Below, piece by piece: positions 43,923 to 53,024 of a stretch of 64,000 nucleotides of DNA. A model generated the notes under the pieces. That model was not told the DNA's origin, did not search any database, and saw nothing but the letters and a program-made list of their open reading frames with translations. The translations under genes and the position numbers were made by a program. The stretch lies in contig DATCMA010000027.1 of NCBI GenBank assembly GCA_036563645.1, positions 83,229-147,228 on the forward strand, written 5' to 3'. This stretch comes from DATCMA01 sp036563645 (lineage in GTDB: Bacteria; Actinomycetota; Actinomycetes; Mycobacteriales; Micromonosporaceae). The first letter of the stretch is position 1. Every line of letters starts with the position of its first letter.

Positions 43923-43947
43923 ACCACCGCCGCGTTAGGAGGATCGT

Positions 43948-45417
43948 GTGACCACACCGCTCGACCTATTGATTAAGAACGTCTCTGTGGTCCTCGACGG
44001 CCAGCCTGATCCGGTCCGTCTCGACATCGGCATCAAGGACGGCAAGATCGCCCGTCTGGAGGCGGACATCCCGGCGACCGAGGCCGCTCAGGTCGTCGAC
44101 GGCAAAGGTCGGGTCGCTTTCCCCGGTGTGATCGACGCCCACCAGCACTGGGGTATCTACCAGCCGCTGGACGAGGACACCAAGACGGAGAGCCGGGCCT
44201 GTGCGCAGGGCGGTGTCACCACCGCGATCAACTACATGCGCACCGGCCAGTACTACCTCAACCGCGGCGGCCCGTACGAGGAGTTCTTCCCCCAGGTGCT
44301 CGCCGCCACCGAAGGTCGGTCGCTGGTCGACTACGCCTTCCACCTGGCGCCGATGAGCAAGCAGCACATCGGCGAGCTGCCGAAGCTCGTCAACGACTTC
44401 GGCGTCACCTCGTTCAAGATCTTCATGTTCTACGGCAGCCACGGGCTGCACGGGCGGTCATCCGACCAGAGCTCGTTCCTCATGATCCCGGAGGGCGAGC
44501 GCTACGACTACGCCCACTTCGAGTTCGTCATGCGGGGCGTGCAGGCGGTTCGGGAGGCGCGGCCCGACATCGCCGACCAGATCTCGCTCTCGCTGCACTG
44601 CGAGACCGCCGAGATCATGACGGCGTACACCAAGATGGTGGAGGAGGAGGGCAAGCTCAAGGGCCTGGAGGCCTACAGCGCCTCCCGCCCGCCCCACTCC
44701 GAGGGCCTTGCGATCACCATCGCCTCCTACCTCGCGCACGAGACCGGGCTGCCGAACATCAACCTGCTGCACCTGACCTCGGCGAAGGCGGTCGAGGCGG
44801 CCATGCTCATGGCCAAGACCTTCCCGCACATCAACTTCCGCCGCGAGGTGACCATCGGCCACCTGCTGGCCGACATCCACACCGCCAGCGGGATCGGCGG
44901 CAAGGTCAACCCGCCGCTGCGTCCGCGCGAGGACGTCGAGGCGCTGTGGCAGCACCTGCTCGAGGGGCACATCGACTGGGTGGTCAGCGACCACGCCTGC
45001 TGCCGGGAGGAGCAGAAGTTCGGCGACCCGGCCGACGACGTCTTCCGGGCCAAGTCCGGGTTCGGCGGCGCGGAGTACCTGCTCCCCGGTCTGATCACTG
45101 AGGGGCGGAAGCGCGGGCTGTCCTTCGGGCGGATCGCCGAGCTGACCGCGAAGAACCCCGCCCAGCGGTTCGGCCTCAACAGCAAGGGCGCGATCAAGGT
45201 GGGGCTCGACGCCGACATCGCGCTGGTCGACGTCAACCACACGTGGACGGTGCGCGCGGCGGACTCGGAGTCGGCGCAGGAGTACACCCCGTTCGAGGGC
45301 TTCGAGATGACCGCGAAGGTCACGGACACCTTCCTGCGCGGCGTGCAGATCATGACCGACGGTGTGGTGAGCACGGCGGCTCCCACGGGTCGGTACATCT
45401 CCCGCCCGAGCGCCTAA
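43948..45417 (+). CDS. amidohydrolase, dihydropyrimidinase/hydantoinase/allantoinase-like
   Basis: A 489-residue cyclic-amidohydrolase with a two-metal site: His65 and His67 in DAHQHW, Lys157 (probably carboxylated) in TSFKIFMF, His217 in SLHCET, His275 in LLHLTS and Asp348 in VVSDHACC. All ligands are in place, so it should be an active ring-opening or ring-closing hydrolase acting on a cyclic amide or imide. GTG 43948 follows AGGAGG. It is the last gene of the operon, followed by a hairpin. Several relatives are annotated as hydantoinases with unknown substrates, so I do not name one. Confidence 0.88.
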   Translation: MTTPLDLLIKNVSVVLDGQPDPVRLDIGIKDGKIARLEADIPATEAAQVVDGKGRVAFPGVIDAHQHWGIYQPLDEDTKTESRACAQGGVTTAINYMRTGQYYLNRGGPYEEFFPQVLAATEGRSLVDYAFHLAPMSKQHIGELPKLVNDFGVTSFKIFMFYGSHGLHGRSSDQSSFLMIPEGERYDYAHFEFVMRGVQAVREARPDIADQISLSLHCETAEIMTAYTKMVEEEGKLKGLEAYSASRPPHSEGLAITIASYLAHETGLPNINLLHLTSAKAVEAAMLMAKTFPHINFRREVTIGHLLADIHTASGIGGKVNPPLRPREDVEALWQHLLEGHIDWVVSDHACCREEQKFGDPADDVFRAKSGFGGAEYLLPGLITEGRKRGLSFGRIAELTAKNPAQRFGLNSKGAIKVGLDADIALVDVNHTWTVRAADSESAQEYTPFEGFEMTAKVTDTFLRGVQIMTDGVVSTAAPTGRYISRPSA

Positions 45418-45434
45418 GGGAGGCGCCACAGCAG

Positions 45435-45466
45435 CAGGGCCGGCCGCAGCGTCGCGGCCGGCCCTG
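45435..45466 (+). terminator. hairpin after amidohydrolase
   Basis: Thirteen bases at 45435-45447 pair perfectly with 45454-45466 around AGCGTC. It starts 18 bases after the amidohydrolase stop. Confidence 0.7.
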
Positions 45467-45518
45467 TCGCGTTCGGCGCCACTCCCGCGGGGACCTCCCG
45501 GGGTCACCGCAAAAGGTG

Positions 45519-45555
45519 CGCCCCGCCACCCGAGCCTCGCGGGGGTGGCGGGGCG
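45519..45555 (-). terminator. hairpin after alpha/beta-hydrolase operon
   Basis: Thirteen bases at 45519-45531 pair perfectly with 45543-45555. It begins nine bases beyond the stop of the minus-strand hydrolase at 45564. Confidence 0.65.
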
Positions 45556-45563
45556 ACGAGGGG

Positions 45564-46394
45564 TCAGCGGTCGAAGTGCTCGCGCAACAGGGCGGCCACC
45601 TCCGCCGTCCGCGTGATCATCATCTGGTGGCCCCAGCCCGGCAAGCGCACGAAACGCCCGCGGTTAATCAGCGGCTCCGCGCGGAGCGTCGGGACTTCGA
45701 GGTCGTCCTCCGGGCACAGGAGCAACACCTCCTGCTGCACTCGAGGGAGATACTCGGCGTGCTGGTAGGAGAAGGCGGCGAGGTAGCCCCAGTGCGCCCG
45801 CTCCCCCGCGCGCAGCTGCTCCGCGAACTCGCGCTGGATCAACTCCAGCGGCGTCCCCGGTGGCCGCCAGTGCAGCAGCTCCCGGAACTGGTCGACCAGA
45901 TGCTGGCCGCTCTCGTCGATCCGCCGGGGGGTGGCGAGGGTACGGGCCTGCCGGGCCAACTCCTCCTCGGTGTACACGGGCGCCGAGACCAAGGCGATCG
46001 CGTGTACCCGCTGCGGCTGCGTCACCGCCAACTCCACGGCGATCTTGGACCCCGTGTGGTAGCCGAGCAGGTCCACCGAGTCGATGCCGTAGTGGTCGAG
46101 GAGGGCGGTCATCGCCCGGGCGTAGTCGGGGATCGTCGGCACCTGCGGTGGCGGGTCACTCGCGCCGTAGCCCGGGGTGTCCGGCGCCAGCGCGAAGCGG
46201 TCCCGCCCCAGCTCGGCGAGCAACTCCTCGTACATCCGGCCCGAGCCGGGGGTGAGGTGGAAGCACACCACCGGCCGCTTCCCCTCCCCCGGCGTGCCCG
46301 CCCGACGCACGTGAATCTGACCGAACGGGCCGTCGACGTACTCCCGCCGCACCGACCGGATGTCGCGATCCTGGCTGTTCTGTCGCACCTGCAC
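45564..46394 (-). CDS. alpha/beta-fold hydrolase with His at the nucleophile position
   Basis: A 276-residue alpha/beta-fold protein. The elbow that normally reads G-x-Ser-x-G is LLGYHTGSKIA: His113 takes the Ser place. The oxyanion-side motif is HLTPGSGRMYEELL, and a late Asp/His pair is in CPEDDLEVP and GWGHQMM. The same GxHTG elbow occurs in both halves of the adjacent tandem protein. GTG 46394 follows GGAGCCTCCG; a longer frame to 46484 overlaps the upstream gene and lacks such a site. The reaction is unknown; a serine hydrolase mechanism seems unlikely. Confidence 0.75.
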   Translation of the reverse strand: MQVRQNSQDRDIRSVRREYVDGPFGQIHVRRAGTPGEGKRPVVCFHLTPGSGRMYEELLAELGRDRFALAPDTPGYGASDPPPQVPTIPDYARAMTALLDHYGIDSVDLLGYHTGSKIAVELAVTQPQRVHAIALVSAPVYTEEELARQARTLATPRRIDESGQHLVDQFRELLHWRPPGTPLELIQREFAEQLRAGERAHWGYLAAFSYQHAEYLPRVQQEVLLLCPEDDLEVPTLRAEPLINRGRFVRLPGWGHQMMITRTAEVAALLREHFDR

Positions 46395-46404
46395 CGGAGG
46401 CTCC

Positions 46405-48081
46405 TCAGCGCTCGGCGAGCGTCGTCGCGTGGTGCCGCACCGCCCACGCCGCGTCCCGGCCCGCTGCCGCGTCCAGCGCGACAAAGCTCACCGCGGGCGC
46501 CTGCTCAACGAGCTGCTGGCTGCTCTGCCAGAGCATGTCGGTCGGCGCGGCGCACACCAGGGTCGGCACCTGGACCTTCGGCAGCCGCTCCGCCGCCCGG
46601 TACCGGAACGCCGCGCTGTAGGAGAGCCGGTACGTCGGGCCGCTCTTGAGGAACTCCAGCACCAGCCGGTGCAGGTCCTCCGGCGCCGACGGCGCCGTGG
46701 GGCGCCGGTGCTCCCGGTCGTCCCGGTACCACGGCCACCACAGCTGGGCGTCCCGAATCGTGTGCCAGGCGCGCAGCAGGTGTTCGCCGTTGCGCTCCGG
46801 CTCCAGCGACACCCAGTAGTTGGCGAGGATGTCGGCCACCACCTCGTCGTCGAACGCCGGCAGGCCGTCCGCGACGAGGGATCGGACGAGGTCCGGACGG
46901 GCGATCGCCAGCTCAAGCCCGATGCACGCGCCGGTGTGGCTGCCGTAGATGGCGACCGGCCCCACCGCGAGCTGCTCGAGCGCCTCCGCGTAGGCGCGCG
47001 CGAAGTAGGCGATGTCCGGGTCGGCGACCGTGGGGGCGTCGGAGTAGCCGTTGCCGAGGGTGTCGGGGGCGATGACGAGGTGGTCCTTGGCCAGCTCCTC
47101 GATCAGCGGCGCGAAGCTCTCGGCGGAGCCGGGCGAGCCGTGCACGAAGAGCAGCGGCGGGGCGGACGGGTCGCCGTCCATCCGCACGTGTACCCGGCCG
47201 TGCGAGGTGACCACGTACCGCCGCGTGGTGCCGCCCCGGTGCTCCACGACGGGGGGCGGAGGTGGGGCCGGCAGGTTGAGCGAGGTGTCGAAGGCGGCCG
47301 CGAGCTCGGCGAGGTGCCGCTCGTTCGCCACGCTGCGCACCGTCAGCGTCGGCGCTTCGACCTTGAGGCGGTCGAGGTGCTCGTGCAGCGGATCGGCCTC
47401 CTTGGCGAGCAGCACCGCCGGCACCCGCAGCCGGGACAGCGCGGCACGCGCGTCGTACCGGAACGCCGCCCGATACGACAGCCCCCAGTCCGGCCGGGCC
47501 CGGAGCATGTCGACGGTCATCTGGTGCAGCTCGGGCAGCGGCGGGACGGACTCGTCCAGTCGCCCTTCGGCCGTCTGGTTGAACCACGGCCAGAAGATCC
47601 ACATGCTGCGCATGCGGTGCCACGCCTCGATGAGGTGTCCGCCGTACCAGTTCGGGACGATGGGCGGCGTGTAGTGATCGAGCTGCCGCTGCAACTCCTC
47701 GCTCGTGTACAGGCCGAGCCCATCCATGACGAGCTGCGCCACCCGCTCGGGGAACTGCACCGCGACGCTAAGCGCGATCTTGGAACCGGTGTGGGTGCCG
47801 GCGACGATGAACCGGTCGAGGCCCACCGCGTCCGCGAAGTCCACGACCCGACGGGCGTAGTCGTCGATCGTTGGCTCCGCGATCGGGAGCGGGTCAGACT
47901 GGCCGTATCCGGCGGTGTCGACCGCGAACACGGTCATGTGGTCGGCGAGCGCCCGGATCCACGGCTCCATCGCCTGGGACGACAGCGGCGAGGAGTGCAG
48001 CAGAATCACCGGTGGGCCCTCGCCCGCGCGGCGGTAGTGCATCTGCCCACCGGGCACGTTGACGTAGTGGCGCTCGATCAC
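46405..48081 (-). CDS. tandem alpha/beta-fold hydrolase (two domains), both with GxHTG elbow
   Basis: A 558-residue protein made of two complete alpha/beta-hydrolase domains: residues 1-270 and 285-558, joined by PAPPPPP (271-277). The elbow is AGTHTGSKIA with His97 in domain 1 and YGSHTGACIG with His382 in domain 2. Oxyanion motifs HSSPLSSQ and HGSPGSAESF are present. The domains also share helical-lid features such as WHRMRSMWIFWPWFN and WHTIRDAQLWWPWY. GTG 48081 follows GGAGGAGC. The downstream single-domain homologue starts only 11 bases beyond the stop. Confidence 0.8.
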   Translation of the reverse strand: MIERHYVNVPGGQMHYRRAGEGPPVILLHSSPLSSQAMEPWIRALADHMTVFAVDTAGYGQSDPLPIAEPTIDDYARRVVDFADAVGLDRFIVAGTHTGSKIALSVAVQFPERVAQLVMDGLGLYTSEELQRQLDHYTPPIVPNWYGGHLIEAWHRMRSMWIFWPWFNQTAEGRLDESVPPLPELHQMTVDMLRARPDWGLSYRAAFRYDARAALSRLRVPAVLLAKEADPLHEHLDRLKVEAPTLTVRSVANERHLAELAAAFDTSLNLPAPPPPPVVEHRGGTTRRYVVTSHGRVHVRMDGDPSAPPLLFVHGSPGSAESFAPLIEELAKDHLVIAPDTLGNGYSDAPTVADPDIAYFARAYAEALEQLAVGPVAIYGSHTGACIGLELAIARPDLVRSLVADGLPAFDDEVVADILANYWVSLEPERNGEHLLRAWHTIRDAQLWWPWYRDDREHRRPTAPSAPEDLHRLVLEFLKSGPTYRLSYSAAFRYRAAERLPKVQVPTLVCAAPTDMLWQSSQQLVEQAPAVSFVALDAAAGRDAAWAVRHHATTLAER

Positions 48082-48150
48082 CGCTCCTCCAGATTCCTTG
48101 TTCAGCGGGCACAGCAGCTCGACGATGGGCGCGACGGCGGTGGTGTGGCC

Positions 48151-48930
48151 TTAACGCCATTCCCCCGTGAGCTGGTAATCCGTCGGCACGTAGGTATTCC
48201 CCAGCGGACCGTTGGCACGGGTCAGCAGGAACGCGCCCCGGCGGGAGCGCATCGGCCCGTGGATGTAGCGCTCACCCGCCGGGTGCGACAGGTAGGAGCC
48301 GGGACGCATGAGGCCGACCGCAGTTTCGATTTCGCCCTCGAGGATGTAGTTCTCCTCGTTGAAGGTGTGCCATTCCATGCACGGACTGTCCCAGTGCGGC
48401 AGGACACCGAGGAGCCAGAAGCCCTGCTGCGTCTCCGGATCGTCACGGAGGGTCTTGCGCGCCGCGCCGGCGGGGAAGTTCTCGACCCGCGGCCGCTCCC
48501 AGGGGATGTCGGCGGCGTGGATCGGCCCGACCATCCGGTGCCGTGGCGCGCCCTCGCGGTCGACGTCGCTCTCGCTGTGGACCGCGGCACCCGAGGTGAA
48601 GACCAAGATTCGGACGCCGTCCCGCCCCACCGTGGCGGCGGGCAGGCGCACCCCGGCGGGCACGAACAGGTACCCGTACCGCTCGACCACTTCCTCTCCG
48701 AGCCGCAGCTTGCCGCCGAGCACGAGGAGCTCGATGTCGGCGCTCCAATAGCCCGCTGGGAGGGTCGCGCTCGCGGGGAGGTCCACCACTCCGCTGATCG
48801 CGCCGCTGACCGGTTCGCGGTTGAGAATTCGAGCCGTGGCCTGGCTACCGCCTGGTGGAGAAATCCTGATCGGTTCGCAGTCGTCGAGATCCACGAAATC
48901 CACGTACGGCATAACCACGGTCTCGGACAT
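48151..48930 (-). CDS. bicupin-like protein (DUF4437 type)
   Basis: A 259-residue protein of two cupin-like halves. The first has the strand pair DIELLVLGGKLRLGEEVVER around 65-84, the second WHTFNEENYILEGEIE around 187-202, with His/Glu ligands clearer in the second half. GSYLSHPAGERYIHGPM completes the second barrel. It is shorter than the bicupin at 33.2 kb and has no His tract. It heads the operon that also contains the two GxHTG hydrolase genes, with an exact island palindrome 22 bases before its start. Confidence 0.65.
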   Translation of the reverse strand: MSETVVMPYVDFVDLDDCEPIRISPPGGSQATARILNREPVSGAISGVVDLPASATLPAGYWSADIELLVLGGKLRLGEEVVERYGYLFVPAGVRLPAATVGRDGVRILVFTSGAAVHSESDVDREGAPRHRMVGPIHAADIPWERPRVENFPAGAARKTLRDDPETQQGFWLLGVLPHWDSPCMEWHTFNEENYILEGEIETAVGLMRPGSYLSHPAGERYIHGPMRSRRGAFLLTRANGPLGNTYVPTDYQLTGEWR

Positions 48931-48951
48931 CGCCCACTCGTTTCGATAGAC

Positions 48952-48964
48952 GGAATACTGTTTC
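48952..48964. promoter_or_regulatory. candidate island operator, site 7 (exact match)
   Basis: GGAATACTGTTTC fits GRAAY-N3-RTTYC exactly. It lies 22 bases upstream of the bicupin start at 48930, close enough to overlap its promoter or ribosome-binding region. Confidence 0.6.
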
Positions 48965-49392
48965 AGAGACTAGACGTGACGTTCCGCGCACGTCAACGGC
49001 ATGATCAACCGCGTTCCACGCGCGTCGCCCGCACCCGCTCCCTCCCAAGCACCACGGCCACCGCAGCGCCCGCGCAGCCTCGGCACACCGACCGGTGGCG
49101 ACGTTCGGACATCCTCAGGCGCGAATGATGTCGCGACCACCCGCACCGCGCTCCAGCGCGAAAACACCAAACGAAACACCTAAATATGCCATTAAAATTG
49201 TGGAACTTTTCGGTCTGCTCAGACATATACCCGCGCGAGAGAAAACTCTTGATCCGCGTCACGAGCCCGTGCTAGACACTAGACATCCGCACCAAGGCGT
49301 TCCGTCGGCGGATAGTTTGACGCTTGCCGAAATATCCTCTTCCGGCGCGACCAGCCCATAAATCTGACTCATCACCGTCACAGGAGTTTGAG
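48965..49392. other. long divergent intergenic region
   Basis: This gap between the bicupin and binding-protein B genes has no convincing gene. The segment 49165-49235 is clearly A/T-richer than its surroundings, with ATATGCC and CATATAC, and is the likely promoter zone for system B. I see no exact island palindrome in this part; the one site of the gap is at its left end, 440 bases from binding protein B. Confidence 0.5.
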
Positions 49393-50988
49393 ATGAGCGA
49401 GGCTTCAGACGCTCTCGCGAATACGAGACGAGTACGCCCGCTTCGCAAATTCGTCGCGGCCCTGGCCGGTGGCGTGCTCGCCTCCGGAGTCCTAGCCGCG
49501 TGCGGCAGCGACAGCTCAACCGCCGAAGAAAAGGCGATCACCACCCTGCGGGTCGATGTCCAGTCGGAACCGAGCACCCTCGACCCGATCGCGCTGAATG
49601 ACACTCCCGCGCAGCGCGTATGGCGGCTCGTCTATGACAGCCTGTACGACTGGAACGAATCGACCAAGGAAGTTGAGCCACAACTCGCGGCGAGTATGCC
49701 CGAGGTGAGCGCGGACCAGCTCACCTACACCATTCGCCTGCGCGAGGACGTGGTGTGGCACGACGGGTCCGCGATGACCGCCGACGACGTCGTCTTCACG
49801 TACGAGCAGGTGCAAGACGCGGACAACGCCTCGGTGTGGCGGTCGACCGTAGCAGCGGTGAAAACGGTGGAGAAGGTCGACGACCACACCGTGAAATTCA
49901 CCCTCAACAATCGCTACACCTACTTCCCCGAAAAGCTCGCCATGGTGCCCATCATCTCGAAGGCCAAGGGGTACAAACCCAACGGCGAGCTCTCCCGCAC
50001 CATGCTGGGCACGGGTCCGTTTAAGTTCGACTCCTGGCGGACCGGCGAGCTCATCCGCCTCGTGCGCAACGAGAAGTACTACGAGGGCGTGCCCGCGCTC
50101 GAGGCTGTCGAGTTCCACGTCGTGCCGGAAGACGCGACTCGCGTCGCGAACCTGCGCAACGGTACGACGCACATCGTCCCAGAAATCTCCCCGGCGCTCC
50201 TGGGCAGCGTGCGCCAAGCCGGCCACCGCGCCGACATCGTCACCGAGAACGTCACCCGCATCTACCTCTACCCGAACCTGCAAGGGGGCAGGCTGACCGC
50301 GGATCCGGAGATTCGGCAAGCGATCGCCTGGGCGATCGACCGGAAGGCGATTATCGATACGGTCTACAACGGAGCCGCCCGCTCAGCGTCGACGTACTTG
50401 TCCTTCGGGTCCCAGTACCACAACGAGGAGCTCGGCAACCACTTCGGCGACGGCGCCAAGTACGACGTCGCACGCCAGCACATCGCCGCAGCGAAGGCCA
50501 AGCCCGGCAAGAAGCTGAACTTCGTCGTCAACAATCTGCCGGCGCTGGTCGACACCGCCGCGATCATTCAGCGCAGCCTGGCGCAGGTCGGCATCGAGGT
50601 CGAGATCGAGCCGATGGATTTCGGCGCTCTCGTGCCTCGACTGCTGGACCAGAAGTACGACCTCCTGCTGACCACCGCCCCGGTTAGCGTCACTGCCGGA
50701 TTCGCCCCCGACTACCCGGCCATCGGCCTGCACTCCAAGTCCGTGCCGAACTGGAACCGCTTCACGGACGAGCGGATGGACCAGCTGCTCACCGCAGCGC
50801 AGCAGGCGGCTCGGGGCGAGGAGTCGGAGCGCGCCTGGGCGGCGGTCCAGGAGTACGACCTCAAGACCCTCGGCCAGATCCAGTTGGTGAGCGCGCAGTA
50901 CACGGAGGCGTATTCCAAGGATTTGACGAACTACACGCCTTCCAAGCTCGCGTGGCTGCACAACATTCCCAATATCGGCACGAACTAG
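49393..50988 (+). CDS. ABC importer substrate-binding lipoprotein, system B
   Basis: A 531-residue binding protein of the peptide/nickel family. The signal peptide ends in lipobox LAAC with Cys37. Landmarks: SEPSTLDPIALND near 56-68, YTIRLREDVVWHDGS and GTGPFKFDSWRTGE. The start ATG 49393 follows AGGAGTTTGAG. It is a paralogue of the system A binding protein, but the binding region is diverged. It is followed by a luciferase-like enzyme, then permeases, so import and first enzymatic step appear linked. Confidence 0.92.
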   Translation: MSEASDALANTRRVRPLRKFVAALAGGVLASGVLAACGSDSSTAEEKAITTLRVDVQSEPSTLDPIALNDTPAQRVWRLVYDSLYDWNESTKEVEPQLAASMPEVSADQLTYTIRLREDVVWHDGSAMTADDVVFTYEQVQDADNASVWRSTVAAVKTVEKVDDHTVKFTLNNRYTYFPEKLAMVPIISKAKGYKPNGELSRTMLGTGPFKFDSWRTGELIRLVRNEKYYEGVPALEAVEFHVVPEDATRVANLRNGTTHIVPEISPALLGSVRQAGHRADIVTENVTRIYLYPNLQGGRLTADPEIRQAIAWAIDRKAIIDTVYNGAARSASTYLSFGSQYHNEELGNHFGDGAKYDVARQHIAAAKAKPGKKLNFVVNNLPALVDTAAIIQRSLAQVGIEVEIEPMDFGALVPRLLDQKYDLLLTTAPVSVTAGFAPDYPAIGLHSKSVPNWNRFTDERMDQLLTAAQQAARGEESERAWAAVQEYDLKTLGQIQLVSAQYTEAYSKDLTNYTPSKLAWLHNIPNIGTN

Positions 50989-51057
50989 TCCAGTGGTCCG
51001 GCCGGTCCGCCGGCGAGCCACACGGAATGCGCAGACTCATTCGACGAAAGGTGCGTC

Positions 51058-52029
51058 ATGTCCGACAACCTGGGGACGATTTTCTACTATCCGCGGCACC
51101 GTGGGCCGCGCGATATCAAGAAAATCACCGCAGAAATCGCCGGCGGACCGTTCGACCACATATTTCTCACGGAGACCTACAGCGAGATTTTCACGACCGT
51201 CGCCGCGTTGACCGACGTGGTGGATGAGACGGTGACCCTGGGCACCTCCGTCTCCAACATCTACTTCCACCACCCGTACGAGATGGCGATGGCGGTCGCG
51301 AACCTGGCCAACCTGACCGGTGGGCGATTCGTCCTCGGCATCGGCACCGGGCATCAGGAAGTCAACGTCGCCGGGCTCGGGTTCGACATGGCCAAGCCGC
51401 TGACCTACATGCGGCACTACGTGGAGGTGCTGCGCGCCTGCCTGACCTCGCGCGGCAAGCCGATTCACGTGCGCAACCCCGAGTTCCAGGTCACCGGCCT
51501 CCCCCTGCCATGGGGCAACGAGGAGGCCGCCGACGTACCGATCATTCTCGGTGCTCTCGGTGACCCCATGGTCCGGCTGGCCGCGGCCGTGGCCGATGGC
51601 GTCGTCCTCAGCCACGCCTCCGCGTCTCGCGTGGCGGAGGTGGTGCGCGTGCTCGCCGACCACCGGCCGGCAGGCGCCCCGAAGGCCACGGTGTACGCGA
51701 TCGTCAACGTCCTCATCGACGACTCCCGCGACCGCGCCCGCGAGGCCATCCGCCCCCTGGTGTCGCGCTACACCCGGTTCCCGTTCTACCAGGCGCTGTA
51801 CCGCAAGAGCGGGATTGAGATCCGGCCCGATGGCCGCCTCAGCGACGCCGGCGTAGACCAGGTTTCCTTCGCGGGCCCAGCGTCCTACGTCCGGGAACGG
51901 GTAGCCGAGTTCCGGGAAGCGGGCGCCGACGTGGTCATCCTCTCCCCCGCCGTGGCCCTCGACCCGCAGGGCCAGGCGGACCTGCACCGGGTCTACGCCG
52001 ACTTCGCCGCGACCATCGCGAGCTGGTGA
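51058..52029 (+). CDS. luciferase-like (LLM class) oxidoreductase, copy 2
   Basis: A 323-residue TIM-barrel protein of the luciferase family. Landmarks: FDHIFLTETYSEIFTTVAAL around 32-51, TVTLGTSVSNIYFHHPYEM around 57-75 and GGRFVLGIGTGHQE around 86-99. Its cofactor (FMN or F420) is open. ATG 51058 follows GAAAGGTGCGTC. It is placed between the binding protein and permeases of system B, an unusual spot for an enzyme gene, and suggests that it acts on the imported compound. Confidence 0.85.
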   Translation: MSDNLGTIFYYPRHRGPRDIKKITAEIAGGPFDHIFLTETYSEIFTTVAALTDVVDETVTLGTSVSNIYFHHPYEMAMAVANLANLTGGRFVLGIGTGHQEVNVAGLGFDMAKPLTYMRHYVEVLRACLTSRGKPIHVRNPEFQVTGLPLPWGNEEAADVPIILGALGDPMVRLAAAVADGVVLSHASASRVAEVVRVLADHRPAGAPKATVYAIVNVLIDDSRDRAREAIRPLVSRYTRFPFYQALYRKSGIEIRPDGRLSDAGVDQVSFAGPASYVRERVAEFREAGADVVILSPAVALDPQGQADLHRVYADFAATIASW

Positions 52030-52058
52030 GCCGGCGTGGCCCCGGAAGGTGGTGACCG

Positions 52059-53024
52059 ATGCTCAAGATGATCGGGGCGCGACTGGCGATCTCGGTGCCC
52101 GTACTCCTGGTCGTCAGCATCCTGTCGTTCATCCTGTTACGTCTCCCCCCGGACGACCCCGCCCGGCTGCGCGTCGGCCTGGAGGCCTCGCCGGAAGCGG
52201 TCGAGGCGATGCGGCGCCAGCTGGGCCTCGACCGGCCCGTCGTCGTGCAGTACCTCGACTGGCTCGCCGGGGTGATCCGCGGCGATCTCGGCTCGAGTTA
52301 CGCCAGCGGCGCGCCGGTGACCGAGCTCATCGCCGAGCGACTCCCCGTCACCGCGCAGATTGGCCTGACCGCCATCGTCATCACGATCATCATCGGTATT
52401 CCGCTCGGCGTCGCCGCGGCCGTCTGGCGCAACAGCGTCATCGACGAGATCGTGCGAGTGATCTCGATGGTCGGGATGTCGGTGCCCGGCTTCGCTATCG
52501 GCATCGGATTCGTGCTGCTGTTCGGCTGGTACGTCACCGACGTCATGCCCTACAGCGGCTTCGTTCGGTTCAGCGAGGATCCGCTGGCCAGCGTCCAGCA
52601 CAGTCTGCTCCCCGCGGTGTCCCTCGCCGCGGCGCCGATCGCGATCGTGGTGCGCATGTGCCGCACGAGTTTGATCGAGGTGCTGTCTCAGGACTACATC
52701 CTCGCGGCTCGCGCCGGTGGGGTCGGCCGGTGGACCGTCGTCTGGATCGACGCGCTCCGCAACGCCCTGCTCCCGGTCGTCACCGTTCTCGGCGTCATCA
52801 CGGGCTCGCTGCTCGGCGGATCGGTGGTGGTGGAGACGGTCTTCGGTATCCCCGGGCTGGGGAGCTTGCTCATCGACGCGTTCGACACCCGCGACTACCC
52901 CGTCGTCATCGGGGTCCTGTTGTTCGCCGCCACCGTATTCGTCGTCATCAACATCATCGTCGACGTGCTCTACGGGCTGCTCAATCCCCGTATTCGCGCC
53001 GGCTACGAGAGGAGCCGCGCATGA
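52059..53024 (+). CDS. peptide/nickel-type ABC importer, permease 1 (DppB-like), system B
   Basis: A 321-residue permease with six helices and the coupling loop DYILAARAGGVGRWTVVWIDAL (near 208-229). Organisation is the same as the permease at 24.5 kb: helix 1, large loop with QLGLDRPVVVQYLDWL, then the helix bundle ending LLNPRIRAGY. ATG 52059 follows GGAAGGTGGTG. The next permease overlaps by four bases. Confidence 0.9.
   Translation: MLKMIGARLAISVPVLLVVSILSFILLRLPPDDPARLRVGLEASPEAVEAMRRQLGLDRPVVVQYLDWLAGVIRGDLGSSYASGAPVTELIAERLPVTAQIGLTAIVITIIIGIPLGVAAAVWRNSVIDEIVRVISMVGMSVPGFAIGIGFVLLFGWYVTDVMPYSGFVRFSEDPLASVQHSLLPAVSLAAAPIAIVVRMCRTSLIEVLSQDYILAARAGGVGRWTVVWIDALRNALLPVVTVLGVITGSLLGGSVVVETVFGIPGLGSLLIDAFDTRDYPVVIGVLLFAATVFVVINIIVDVLYGLLNPRIRAGYERSRA

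Noticed and set aside
45564..48081. RutD-like role and a full Rut pyrimidine pathway together with the luciferase-like and RidA-fold proteins
   Set aside because: RutB (isochorismatase type), RutE and RutF-like genes are not seen, the RidA-fold protein lacks the key Arg, and the hydrolases lack the nucleophile Ser.
46360..49128. A 922-residue plus-strand open frame across the minus-strand hydrolase and bicupin genes
   Set aside because: It is antisense to three genes with clear domains; its composition is Arg/Val/Gly-rich shadow sequence from GC-biased third positions.
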